64,000 nt of DNA from Proales similis (lineage: Eukaryota; Rotifera; Eurotatoria; Ploima; Proalidae): contig JAGVRJ010000008.1 in assembly GCA_019059635.1 (NCBI GenBank), positions 1,364,001-1,428,000 on the forward strand. The letters are read 5' to 3'. The notes beneath the pieces are model-generated. The model was given only the letters and a program-made list of their open reading frames with translations, did no database searches and was not told the DNA's origin. The stretch's first letter is position 1. Each line of letters begins with the position of its first letter. Of this stretch, positions 33,901 to 46,034 are shown one piece after another. Position numbers and translations under genes: made by a program.

Positions 33901-36043
33901 ATGCTTCTGTTTATCTTTGCGTTGGTTGTATGCCTGCACTGGAATTGCGAAGCGATCAAATGGGAAGAGTATCTCAATACAAGTCCAGAAACTAGAGAGC
34001 TTGTTTCCGACGGGCTTCCAATTCAACTCGAAGGCATTCAAATATTGAGTTCATCTCTGCAGATTGTGAAATTCAGCTCGTCATTTCTGACCACCATCTG
34101 GCCGTTGTGTCAACTCGAACGACTTGAGTCAATCGATTTATCCGCCAACCAGATCGAGAACATCGACTGTCTGGGTGACCTGGCGCGTCTAGAGAATGTC
34201 AAACTGACCCAGAACCGAATAAAAAGCCTAGGAGGCCTGGCCAGATCCAAGAGCATTAAACTGCTCAATTTGGACTCTAATCAGATCCGAAATATTGCTC
34301 CTCTAAAGCATTTGAGTTCATTGACTGAGCTCTACGTGTCGTTTAATCGCCTTCGTTCTGTGGTCATTTACAAGAATTGGACCCGTCTAAGGATCATGAA
34401 TTTGATATTTAACCGACTGAAAACAGTTGTAGTCGAAGAGGACCTGCCTGAGCTCACCATCTTAAATCTTTCCCTCAACCCGCTCTCAGCGGCGCCTTCG
34501 CTCAGCAAATTGACTGCACTTGCGAAATTGTATTTGCAGCAAAACTCCTTCGTGTCTCTGGACGAAATCTGCGAAATTCAAAACTTGCAAATATTGCAGA
34601 TGGACCTGAACGCCTTGAAGAATATCGAATGTGTCGATAGACTAATTCATCTCAGAGACTTTCACATTGCCGGCAATGCAGTGAAATTAGCCGACAAATT
34701 TGAACAGTTTCCGATCGGAGTCGAAGAGATTTCAATGAGTTACAACCGGGCTAGCAGCCTACTGCCGTTCAGGCAACTGTTGAATCTGCGCTTTTTGCGT
34801 CTAGAAGGAAATCAAATAGAAGACATGAAGCCCATTCTGAGTCTGAGCAAACTGCGGGGCCTCTCTTTGAAAGCGAACCGGATTGGCTCGGTGCCCAATC
34901 TCAACTCGCTCTCTCATTTAGAATACCTCGACCTGAGTGGCAATCAGATAAGAACGATCGATTTCGCAATTGAGCTCGTCAGCTTGAGAGAGCTCAATCT
35001 CGAGCACAATCAGCTCGATGTAATGCCTCAGATTTCAAATGGAAGCGCATTGAATATTCTAACTGTCGGAGGCAACTCAATCAAACAGATGCATTTACCC
35101 AGCCGACTTGGCCTATTAACAACCATTGTGGCCGAATTCAACATGCTCGAGGCGATTCCGACCGTGAACGGTCAGCGCGATTTTCGCAAATTGAATTTGA
35201 GAGGAAACAAGATCGAGTCAATCGAGCCGATCGTCAAATTCGAAAGCATAATCCTTTTAGACTTGAGCCGTAACAATGTCACTTCGATTGAGAGCGTTTG
35301 CCGACTCAAAATGATTGAAACACTCAGTTTAGCGCATAATCAAATCAAAGCTGTGCCCAGCTGCTTTTCTCAAGTCAGCATCTCGACTATTGATCTGTCG
35401 TTCAACTTGATCAAACAAGTCAACTTGAACCATTTGCCTGCACAGGCCGCACGCATTCATTTAGCGTACAACCAAATCGAAGTACTAGAAAGAAGCGACC
35501 AAGAACGGTCGTGGCGTGAATTGAAAGTATCCGGCAACCGATTGAATGCAGGTCTGACTTTTCTACGCTCACGCTCTAAAGAATTTGGAGCATTTCGAGG
35601 CCAACAACTGCTCCCTGTTAAATATAACCGGAATCTCTGACGTGTCCAAAATGAGAATTCTGCATCTGCGCAACAACCTGGTCAAAGACTGGAGCCTAGT
35701 GACCAATCTGCATCTGCTAGAGCAGCTGTTCGTCGATGGCAACCCTGGCGGCCGTGTGTTTTCACTTGAAAAAATGAGTTTCTTGAACAGATTGCATCTT
35801 GATGCTGCGATAGCCGAGTCAGTCCATCAGCTCCTCGGACTATTACCACCCGTTCAGACCCGAATTGTTCGTAAGATCCCGGTGGCAGAATTCTACAGGA
35901 CTTTGTTCATAGCCTGGGCCCGACCACAGAGGAGTTTTGCGACCACTCTGCTCTTTTTGCGCCGAGGATATCATTTGAATCTTCTTAGCGACTCGGACTT
36001 GGAAGAAACCATTCAAGTGTGCGGCCTAGAAAATCTCCGTTAA
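33901..36043 (+). CDS. Secreted leucine-rich-repeat protein
   Basis: Exons 33901-35526 and 35582-36043 give 695 residues. The start MLLFIFALVVCLHWNCEA is a signal peptide; I chose it over an upstream TTG-opened frame. About 20 LRRs of 21-24 residues follow, of the SDS22/LRR_4 type (LESIDLSANQIENIDCLGDL, LEYLDLSGNQIRTI). The first-exon frame would end at 35640, but a phase-0 55-nt GT-AG intron (35527-35581) joins WRELK to NLEHFEANNCSLLNIT and repeats continue to the TAA-flanked end. There is no transmembrane helix or GPI signal, so secretion is likely. Such proteins bind ligands or matrix; the specific role is unknown. The intron has no stop in the incoming frame, so retention would give a shorter isoform. 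Confidence 0.85.
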
Positions 36044-36708
36044 AAGACCGTGTTAACAAGAGATAAACCGGTCAGCCTGATTGGTTTTGTCAAATCAATC
36101 TGAAAAAAAGACGAGTTGGGACTCGGGGAGATTGATCTGACCTATCTGAACTAGTAAAGATTTCATTTGTTTGCCTTAGAAATCGGTCAGCACCTGGTCT
36201 ACAGCCTTGGACTATTTTGAACAAGGAAGAAGAAACCAATCAGAAAAAGAAATCAATTTGACTTATTTCTGAACTGATCTTTAACTTGCTCTACAATCAA
36301 ATATTCGAATTTTTAGTATTCGACTCTTTATTTATCGCAATGAAAAAATTACGATTTTACGTGCTCAGTGTCGAATCCAGGAGCCTAAAGCAAAGTTCAC
36401 CCGTCGAGGCAAAGATTTAGAGCCTCTATCCAAAATTGCCAAAAAAGAAGAGCACCTGAAGATCAAGATGAGATTCTTGATTCTGTGCTGACTGACGCTA
36501 TTGCCACAGAATGACGCATTTTTAGTCTTTTTATTTACCTCAAGTAGTAAATATGCCGCGATGAGCGAATAAAATCATAATGCTTGTTGTTCATCTCGAA
36601 AATGGTAAAAGGATTATGAACTGGGGGAGGAAAACCTTGAGAGATATAAAGTGCGTGTCGCTTTAGAGAGGCATTTGAAAGGAAAAATTGAAGAGCGACG
36701 TTGAAAAC
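36044..36708. other. Intergenic, LRR gene 3' flank and acyltransferase promoter
   Basis: AT-rich, no gene seen apart from a TATA box (TATAAA, 36645-36650) 59 nt before the acyltransferase start codon. Confidence 0.5.
36645..36650 (+). promoter_or_regulatory. TATA box of acyltransferase gene
   Basis: TATAAA in GAGATATAAAGTGC, correctly placed for a short leader before the ATG at 36709. Confidence 0.5.
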
Positions 36709-38084
36709 ATGAACAGGCCGCTTCGTCTCTATGAGCTAATTTGCTCATATTCAAACGTCAACTGTATGCTGGAGTTTAAAGCAGCCGGACTGGCAACGGC
36801 AAATCTAGAAGCAGCTCTCAGGGCGCTCAAAAAGCTGCATCCTTATTTAAGGATGAAGATAGTCGGCGAGAATGGAAAGCTTGAGTTTGTCGAGCAAACG
36901 CCCGAACAAGTCGAACAGATAGCGCTTGTGCACGAGCAGCTAAAATCTGCTGAACAATTGAGCGAGTGGACCGAGAGACTGATCAGCAGCGGAGCTCAGA
37001 CTAGAGACTCGACTCAGTCGGTGATTCACGCCGAATGTCATTCTTTTGAGGAGCACCATCAGCTCATATTGAGCATCAACCACGCCGGTAAAAAGAAACG
37101 CAGTCTGTTCAATTTCGATGCTCGTTTAAGCCGCTTGAGAAAGGAATCGATGGGCCCGGAGTGTTTACGATTGTGCGCGACTTGAGCAAGTTTCTTGACT
37201 CGAGCTTGGCTGGAGAAGCGCTCGACACAATCACGTCTCGGTCCTTTCACGACATCCACCAGAGCTATGCGCATGATTTTGACTTGGAAGCGCTTAAAAA
37301 CGAAGAGGTCGAGGCCGACTTCATGGCTCCGGTGCAAAAGACAAAGCTAGATGAGAAAGAAAGGCCGTCGTCGAATTTGGTTCGTGCAAAATTTTACCAG
37401 CTGGACCAAGAGACGACATCCGACCTGGTCAGGCAGACAAAGGCCAACAACTCGACCATTCAGGGCGTACTTTCATCGGCACTTTTGCTTGCATTGATAC
37501 GCGACCAGAATGAAAATGTGAAGGAGACAATCAAGGCGGTGAACAGCTGTCCTTGCAACATGAGACCGCAAATCGGCCTCACCAACGATGAGCTCGTCTG
37601 TGGCTCAGCCGGCTTGACCTGGCTGCATCAAGTTAAGCCGGACGACAAACTCTGGCACTTGGCTGCGTTCACTACCGCGAGCATAAAGGAAAAGTTAAAG
37701 GAAAACTGCGGACTCAGGTGGTGGCTAAAGATCGCCAACTCCTTTCCCATGCAGCTCTATTCAATAATGAGCTCTTCGATGGGAGTGGTGACCGTGGAGG
37801 AGAATTCGCTGCGCAACATGTCAATTCTCGACCTCCGCTTTTTGGGCTCTGCCTACAACATCCCGGACAGCTCTTGCTCTACAATGACCCATGCGTTCAC
37901 GTTCCGAGGCCGCTTCACATTCAGTTTTTCGTACACTTATCCAAACTTGACCAACGAGTGGGCGGCAGTGTTCGCTCGGAATGTGGCCTCCATTCTGAAA
38001 CTGTTTGCATCAGGAGAAGCCTCTCACTTGGACGTGGCAGCTCTGATGGGCAAATTGGAATCCACTTTGAAGTTTAGAGAATGA
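36709..38084 (+). CDS. Condensation-superfamily acyltransferase (alcohol acetyltransferase/PapA-like)
   Basis: Exons 36709-37087 and 37144-38084, separated by a 56-nt intron; 439 residues. The intron splits the active-site motif, which reads NHAGIDGPGVF after splicing. This is the HHxxxDG motif of the condensation/chloramphenicol-acetyltransferase superfamily, with the catalytic second His and the Asp kept and the first His replaced by Asn. The N-terminal half has the family's (L/A)xxxLxxLxxxHPxLR pattern (ALRALKKLHPYLRMKI) and the end has the typical Y-x-x-P-x-L-x-x-x-W strand (FSFSYTYPNLTNEWA). Such enzymes transfer acyl groups from CoA or carrier proteins to alcohols or amines. There is no signal peptide, so it should be cytosolic. 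Substrate unknown. Polyadenylation signal 38113-38118. Family assignment is from motif and layout. Confidence 0.75.
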
Positions 38085-38194
38085 AACCGCTAGTTTAGAT
38101 CAGATCCGATTTAATAAATATATATTCGTTCAACGCGATGCAAACATTCAATGGCAAACATTCAATATTTGACCGCAGGAGAGAAAACCAAAGT

Positions 38195-39112
38195 TCAAAA
38201 ATCATCTAGGGCGTTGTAAATGGGCTGAGCAGCTCCTTTGCGGCCACTTGTCTTGGCCGCGTCGTTCAAACTGCCGATCTTGTTCTCCTTCTTCCATTTC
38301 ATTCGTCTGTTTTGAAACCAGATTTTTATTTGCCTCTCGCTGAGTGCCAGCATCTGAGCGATCTCCACTCGTCTCCGGCGCGTAAGGTATCTTCAATCAA
38401 GCAAAACAACAAAAAGGAGGAGAAGCTCGATTAAGAAATACGAACTGAATGGACTAGAGCGAGAGCGTCTACCTGTTGAAATGAAACTCTTTCTCGAGCT
38501 CCAGAGTCTGGAATCGCGAGTAGGACGTTCTAGTTCGCTTGGCGTCGAATATATGCGGCTCTGTCAAGTCCTGTTTAGTTACAATTGATTCGGCTAGAAG
38601 GCGATTTGCTAACCTTCGGTCGCGTCTCCGTTCGACCGCATCATCCACGGGTAGATTTGAAGACTTGACGAAGGAAGATCGAAGCTCCCATGCTTGCCTG
38701 CTTGCTTGCTTGACTTTTTGTTCGACTCGTGAGACGATGCAGCTTGCGCCAGATGAAACGAGTCGATTGCTGGCTGCTGGCAGCAGTTGCTTGTCACCAG
38801 CTTCTGGGAGAGGCCTTGGCCGCAATCAACAGGCGCCGTTTTAATTTCAGACGTTTGCATTTTAAAAGTCTGACACTCGATCGAGCCGTAGTCGACGAGC
38901 GCATGATGGGACCAGGCAAAGCTCTGGTCAAACGTGCTGCCCGATGCGTAGCAAACAAGCTTTTCGTTCACTTCTGATGGCTTGGCCGCCTGCTGGTCAA
39001 AGCGGTCAGCTGACTCCATCCAATTGGTCGGCACTGATTCAACCTGCAGAAAATAGTCGTCTTGCATCATCGATGTGAATTCAAATGCTTTCACAGAGTC
39101 ATCGAGCTTCAT
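38195..39112 (-). CDS. Central-class Hox transcription factor
   Basis: Exons 39112-38614, 38560-38473 and 38390-38195 give 260 residues. The protein carries the hexapeptide IYPWM about 19 residues before the homeodomain, which reads [19 protein letters not shown] then [21 protein letters not shown] and [20 protein letters not shown]. The helix-3 set (Ile47, Gln50, Asn51, Met54) and [18 protein letters not shown] place it among Scr/ftz/Antp-like Hox proteins; LSERQ recalls ftz or Dfd, so the exact paralogue is left open. The N-terminus is Ser/Gln-rich with no other domain. The second intron (38472-38391) interrupts codon 24 of the homeodomain (Arg, AG|A). No other Hox gene lies in the window. 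It would act as a sequence-specific developmental regulator with Extradenticle/PBC partners through YPWM. Confidence 0.9.
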
Positions 39113-39409
39113 CAAACTAGACGCTCAGCCTGTGATCCCCGAGGAGCTCGATTTCGACGCGACACGAGCTCGAACTGACAAGCTCGCTGCGGCCATAAAT
39201 CTGAGCTGCGAAAAAAAGAAAGGTGAGTCCCCAACAGCGAACGCAAAAGGCAGTCGCTAGGCGATTGAGTGAGTCGAGCGCTTCGATTCGACAATTTGTT
39301 AATTAGCTTTTTATTGGAAGAAAAAACGAATGGCGCGCTGCTTTCATCAAAGACAAATTGCAATTTGATTGGCCTCTGCGGCGGGCGCGCGGGCAGCTCG
39401 CGGCCACTC

Positions 39410-41894
39410 TCAAGTGTAGCAAACTTTCCACATGTTGGAGAGGCAGCACGAGCTGTGGAAGTAAAAGTAGAGCATGAGCGGGTAGCTGACCGTGTTTATT
39501 ACGATCCACTTGACAGCCTGGGCGTTCTCACTGTTGCTGTCGATTTCGAGTTGGCCGAATCGCCGCGATGCGCTCACGTTCGAGCTCAACTGACTCAGCA
39601 AGGGCTGCTGCTGCTGCAGCGACGAATTTCGGTACCTGTCAATGTAGTCTTTGAAGAGCACATTGGCGTACTTGTTTCTGGTGATCGAATAGAGCAGCCA
39701 AAGGGAGAGATGAGCCAAAATTAGGAACGTGACCTGCTCGCGGCCCTTTTTCTGCCTGACGCTGAAGCCGGCCGGATTTCGCTTCCTGATGCCGTTCAGG
39801 GTGAACACGGTCTGAAAGACGCCTTGAACTATTGAAATAGACCCGTTCAGTAGCAAAAAGTAGGAGTGGACGTCTTTGACGACGCTGTAGCGAAACGCCA
39901 GTATACGAAATACGGCGAACGAGAGCACACCGAACAAGGCGAATATCTGAAGGACCTCTTCCATGGAGACGGAAAAGTCACGCGACTCGGGCATCTCGTC
40001 AAAGTGTTTCATGTCGACGATCGCACTCGCCGTGAGCAGAATCATCAGGGCGAGCAAGAAGACCTCGAAGCCCTCGGTCAAATAGACGGACATGGTCTGG
40101 AGAGAGTCGGAGATGGAGCTCACTTCTACAAACGAGCTGCCCGATATTATAAAGATGATGAGCACAATCAAGGCGAGCAGTGCGACCAGGATGCCTGAGA
40201 ACAGGCCTCGCATGGTCTTGTTGCAGTCGACGTAGAATATCTGCGTCTCGGCGGCCGCCAGACTGTATCGTCTGGATATGCGCAAAAGTATCTTTTGGTT
40301 GCCGATGTTGCGCCAGATGCGATAGAAGACAGTCACGCATATGATGCTGTACTCGATGTTGCAAGGGTGCAGAAACGGCGTCAGTTTGACGATTATGTCC
40401 GAGACCTGGTTGGTGACCATGTCGCAGTCGGAGCCCGTCTGCGAGCGGTTCGCGCTCACAAGCTCGGCTCTATGGTTGGCGCGGGCGGTGATCGTCGTCG
40501 TCGTCGAGTTGAGAAGGGCGTAGTTCTCTTGCACACTCTCGAAAGTTTCTTCCAAAATGAACTTGAACCAGACGGCGATGTTGGTGACGACCACGTGCGC
40601 CACGCCCAGATGGGAAAGCAGCAGCTTGTCCTGAATGATCACGTTCGAGTTTTTGAACAAGAATGCGTACTGAAGGAACGTGAATATGAACTGAAGAAGG
40701 TCGCGCACGAACACTTGAATTGGCCCGCAGAAGCTCTTGTACTCGAACGCTCTGGCCAGAATGAGGCCGTTGTAAAGAAGCGACGCCATGCAGAACACTT
40801 GAGCAGGAGTGAAATTTAGTTGAAAGAGAAGAGCGACGCCAAGCGATGCTTACGTCCACATCCGACTCGGAGGTAGAGGCCGACCATGTGCGAGTTGGTG
40901 TCGTGCATGTAGCGGTCGGCGAGCTCGAACGATCGCTTGCGGTCTTTCTTGAACAAGTTCATGTCCAAGAAGCAATAGAGGAACCAGATGATTGAAACCG
41001 AGAACAGGGCGATCTCAAACACCTATTTAGAGCAGCCTGCAAGCCAAAGTTGTTTGGTTCTCAATCGCAATTGGCTTACAATGTCGGCCAGCTGAGTGTA
41101 AATGGCAATTCCGTTCATGGCGGTCTCTGTGATCGGCAGAATGAAGCCCAGGACAATCACCATCAGGCCGTAGATGATGCTGATCATTTTCACGCGATAG
41201 AGAAGTCGATTCCTAACGCAGAGTGGACAGTCTTTCCTCAAAACGCCGCTTTCATTCAACACACAGGAAAGAGCACGAACCTTTGATGTTCCAGCTGACG
41301 AAGCACTTTGTTGTTCTTGTCTTGAAGCGCGCTCTGAAAAGCAGACAACTACTGCTGGGCTCTGGTCAAGCATCTTACCTTTTCTGTTGGGAGACGGACT
41401 CATACTTGAGCTGTCACTCGAGCTTGTGTATCTCAAGTCCTCGAATTGAAGAGACCTGAACGCTTGCTTGTCGTCGCTCTGCTTTACTTCAATGTCCTCT
41501 GTGGGTCTCTTGGCGCCCGACGAATAGTCGGTGATCATGAACACATCTTTGGGTCCCATGAAAATCGACTCGCTCGAGCTCTAGTTTTCTCAACGTTACT
41601 CAACAACTCGCTTCAAGTCGAGCCGAAAAATTAGTCTACTTCGTCCTCTTCGCTTGGCCTCTTCTCAAACGAGACCAGTTTGACATCTTGCGAACTGCCC
41701 ACAAAGCCCGGTTCTATTCTGCTCTTGCGATATAGACCTGGAGGAAGACAGGCTGGCCGAGTCTTTGAATTTAGGCAATTTTTAGAATTCGCCTTGTTCG
41801 AGGCGAGAGAAGCGCCTACGCGAAAGAGACTAGATGCGTGCGGAACAGCGAAATTGGACTCTATGATGGCGTAAGGCTCTGCAGAAGTGTTCAT
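39410..41894 (-). CDS. OTOP: Otopetrin-family proton channel
   Basis: About five exons. The first (41894 to about 41641) encodes a soluble N-terminus beginning MNTSAEPYAIIES and splices at EEDE to SSSESIFMGPKDVF. Next come hydrophobic segments (MISIIYGLMVIVLGFILP, VFEIALFSVSIIWFLYCFLD) and a large last exon with the family signatures: FVRDLLQFIFTFLQYAFLF, CNIEYSIICVTVFYRIWRNI, CNKTMRGLFSGILVALLAL, FQTVFTLNGIRKRN, VTFLILAHLSLWLLYS and, at the end, INTVSYPLMLYFYFHSSCCL. Otopetrins are plasma-membrane proton-selective channels with twelve helices in two related halves; in insects and vertebrates they serve acid sensing. Length and topology fit. Stop TGA at 39412-39410. One junction near 41340-41380 (after PSPNRKG) was placed by eye. 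Confidence 0.92.
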
Positions 41895-42047
41895 TTCGCG
41901 ACTCGAGTTTTCGCCTCTTTTAGTTCTAAACTAGATTTTGGTCATTGCACTCGCCCATTAGTCGGCCCCTGACCGGATTTAAATGGAAGCTCTTTAACTC
42001 CAATGATTGTGACGATGATGACAGGTGATGAATGCATTTATTCATTA

Positions 42048-42064
42048 TACACACACACACACAC
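42048..42064 (+). repeat. AC dinucleotide microsatellite
   Basis: Eight to nine AC units between the smoothelin-like and otopetrin genes. Confidence 0.8.
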
Positions 42065-42182
42065 GGAGGCACGCCAGCACAAAATGAATCTCCTGCAAGA
42101 TAGATTGCTTTTCGTTTAGCGCAGCATCGAAATTCAATCAAACGCCACCAAATAGTAGTAAATAAAAGAGCAAATGGATCAT

Positions 42183-43783
<1,601 letters not shown>

Positions 43784-46034
43784 TGTGCCGATTGACAAAG
43801 TATTTCAAGTTCGAGAGAGAGCAAGAGAGAGAGAGAGAGAGAAAAGAAGAATTGAATATGCCGAGAGTCGACCGAGAGCTTGTTTCGCTGCCTTGTAAAC
43901 TGAAATGAAGCCATTCATCAGCCAGTTGAGCTTGAGCTTTTGATGCGCAATTTCCCTGCTCATTCATGCCTGCCCTGCGAGCGGGCGGCGCAGGCATGAA
44001 CAGATAAAATTAATCGGTGCCCGCATCGTACGATTCAAGCGCCTAGTTGCAGCGCCGTGATGCTAAATTATGCGCTTTTCAAAGAACCATCGGCTCAATG
44101 TGGGTCAATTATCCTGTTGTGCAGCTCAGAGGTTCTTTATCAGCCCACGCTCTGCCTTCGCCCTATCAGCCCTTATTCGCTCTTCTGATTGACTGCCAGC
44201 AAATACTGTTCGATTTGAATAAGCCAGAGTGGCAACAAAAAGAGCAGGATTGTTGTTTAGCATTCTCAAATCGTTTATTTCAAAAACTTGCTCGATCCAA
44301 CAGACAATTGAGATCTGGACTCACATTTCGAGGCGCCTAACCCCAAACCTGAATGTGCCTGATCAACTGAAAACGAAACGTGTTTGCCTTAGAAGGGAGG
44401 GCCAGATGAGGACAAGAGGACAAATGACGGAACAAATCGCCAGAACGAGCCAAACAAAACCATGAAATAAGACGGTGGGCGGTCTCATTTTGATTCAGAG
44501 CATGCTTGCTCCTCAAATCACATTGTATCCGGACTGTGTGTGTCCCTAGTTGTTGGTCTATTCGGTGCTCAGGTTAGATTTTGTTGAATGAGTCACTCAG
44601 ATGAGAACGCCCTTCTCCCTTTCGTTTTGGGTTGTTGGGCGTTCTAGGTCTCTTTGTCTTTCTATCTTTAGGGCATAGAGGAATGGCCAGATATTGTTTG
44701 TTTATTGCTCATCTGAGCTTTATGTCGCGAGCAACCAAATTAGGAAATACAAACACTGCGGCAAAGAGGCACGGAGAGAGGGCGGGAGTGGGGAAGGGAG
44801 TGAGGAAGGGAGCGAGGAAGGGAGCGAGACAGAGATAGATTCAGAGAGAGAAAGAGAGAGAGAGAGGGGGCGAGAGAGACATATAGACAGATAGAGGCAA
44901 ATGACGGCCCACTTGGTGGCAAAGCAAATGAACGGTGGACTGCGTGCGAGTCGAATGCCGCCGGCTGAGTCAAGCTCTTTATGCTCGCCCTTAATCGAGA
45001 TCCACCGAGCAAATAAAAGCCTTAAGGGAGGCTCTCCAATCCAAACAAGAGCGGATGCGCTCCGGACTCGCTCATAATGTCACCTTACTCAACTGAGTTA
45101 ATTTTTGACACCGCGTCTGGCTAATTGCTGCTGGATTTGCTGATTCTGACCAGGTCAAGAGGATAGCTCATTCTCTCGTTTCGGCCGAATCAAACACGCC
45201 GATTAATGTCTTAAACAGCTCGATTACACACACTTTGATCCGTTCGAACGTCAAGCGAATGCTTGCCAGCCTGAGCTGTTTGTCTGATTCAGACTCGTGA
45301 GAATAGAGCCATCGTCTGCATGCGAACGATTGTACAATCGAGAAGACAGTGAGGAAACGAGCCGCATTGAGAGAGAAACAAAAAAAAAAAAAATGCGGAC
45401 CAGAACAATGATTGCGAGATCTGCTCTCTCTCTCTCTCAACAGAATGAACGAGCTTTGTTGGTGTTTACTCTGAGCGTCAATTTGTGTGTTGGTGGATCA
45501 AATGTGGCAATAGTTGGCGAGTTGCACTCGAGCGGCGGCTTAATGCCCCATGTTACGCATATTTTCGCTTCTCTCTGGTCGTTTCCTATCTCTTTAGCTC
45601 TTTGGCGCGTTGTCACCGCCGCTAAATTGAATCGAGTGTTATTAGGTCATAGTTTAACTAGGAGCAGAAATATTTGAAGGCGCTTACCCATTCTCGCACA
45701 CAAACACCCGTAAACTTCATAGACTAGAGAGCATAGGCCAAAGCGGCTTTCGAACAAACAAAGTGAAGATGAGCAACCTTCTCTCCCCTAGTTGGCTGGT
45801 TGGTTGGTTGGCTGCGTGTGTTTGCACAATTTACGGCTTTGGAATTCTCTTCTCTCTGCTCACTTCTTGCTTTTTCTGTCTCTCTCTCTCTCTCTTTGTC
45901 TCTCTCTCTCTTAGACCGAAACACTTTGGCTCGTTCGTCTATTCCAACTCACTCTCGCATATTTGCCGTTTAGTGTCAAACGATTTCAGTTGCATTTCGT
46001 GCTAAAAATCCGAGGCCCGATTGGAACGACGACG
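43784..46034. promoter_or_regulatory. Largest gene-free interval, purine/pyrimidine tracts
   Basis: 2.25 kb between divergently transcribed smoothelin-like and PTB genes. It holds a GA tract (43811-43845), a GA/GGGA-rich stretch (44780-44890), an A-run beside CT repeats (45380-45440) and a CT tract (45876-45911). The open frames here are low-complexity products of these tracts. In a genome this compact, such a gap probably carries promoters and distal regulatory elements for both genes. Confidence 0.45.
44780..44890 (+). repeat. GA/GGGA-rich purine tract
   Basis: About 110 nt nearly all purine, with tandem GGGAGCGAGGAA-like units followed by GA dinucleotides. Related GA or CT tracts occur at 43811-43845, 45876-45911, 49501-49563 and 49711-49733. 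Confidence 0.75.

Noticed and set aside
35527-35640. Apparent frameshift in the LRR gene, considered as a pseudogene
   Set aside because: A 55-nt phase-0 GT-AG intron of typical local size restores the frame and the repeat pattern.
44632-45012. Frames of Arg/Gly or Ser/Leu repeats over the purine-rich tract
   Set aside because: Low-complexity translations of GA/CT simple sequence.
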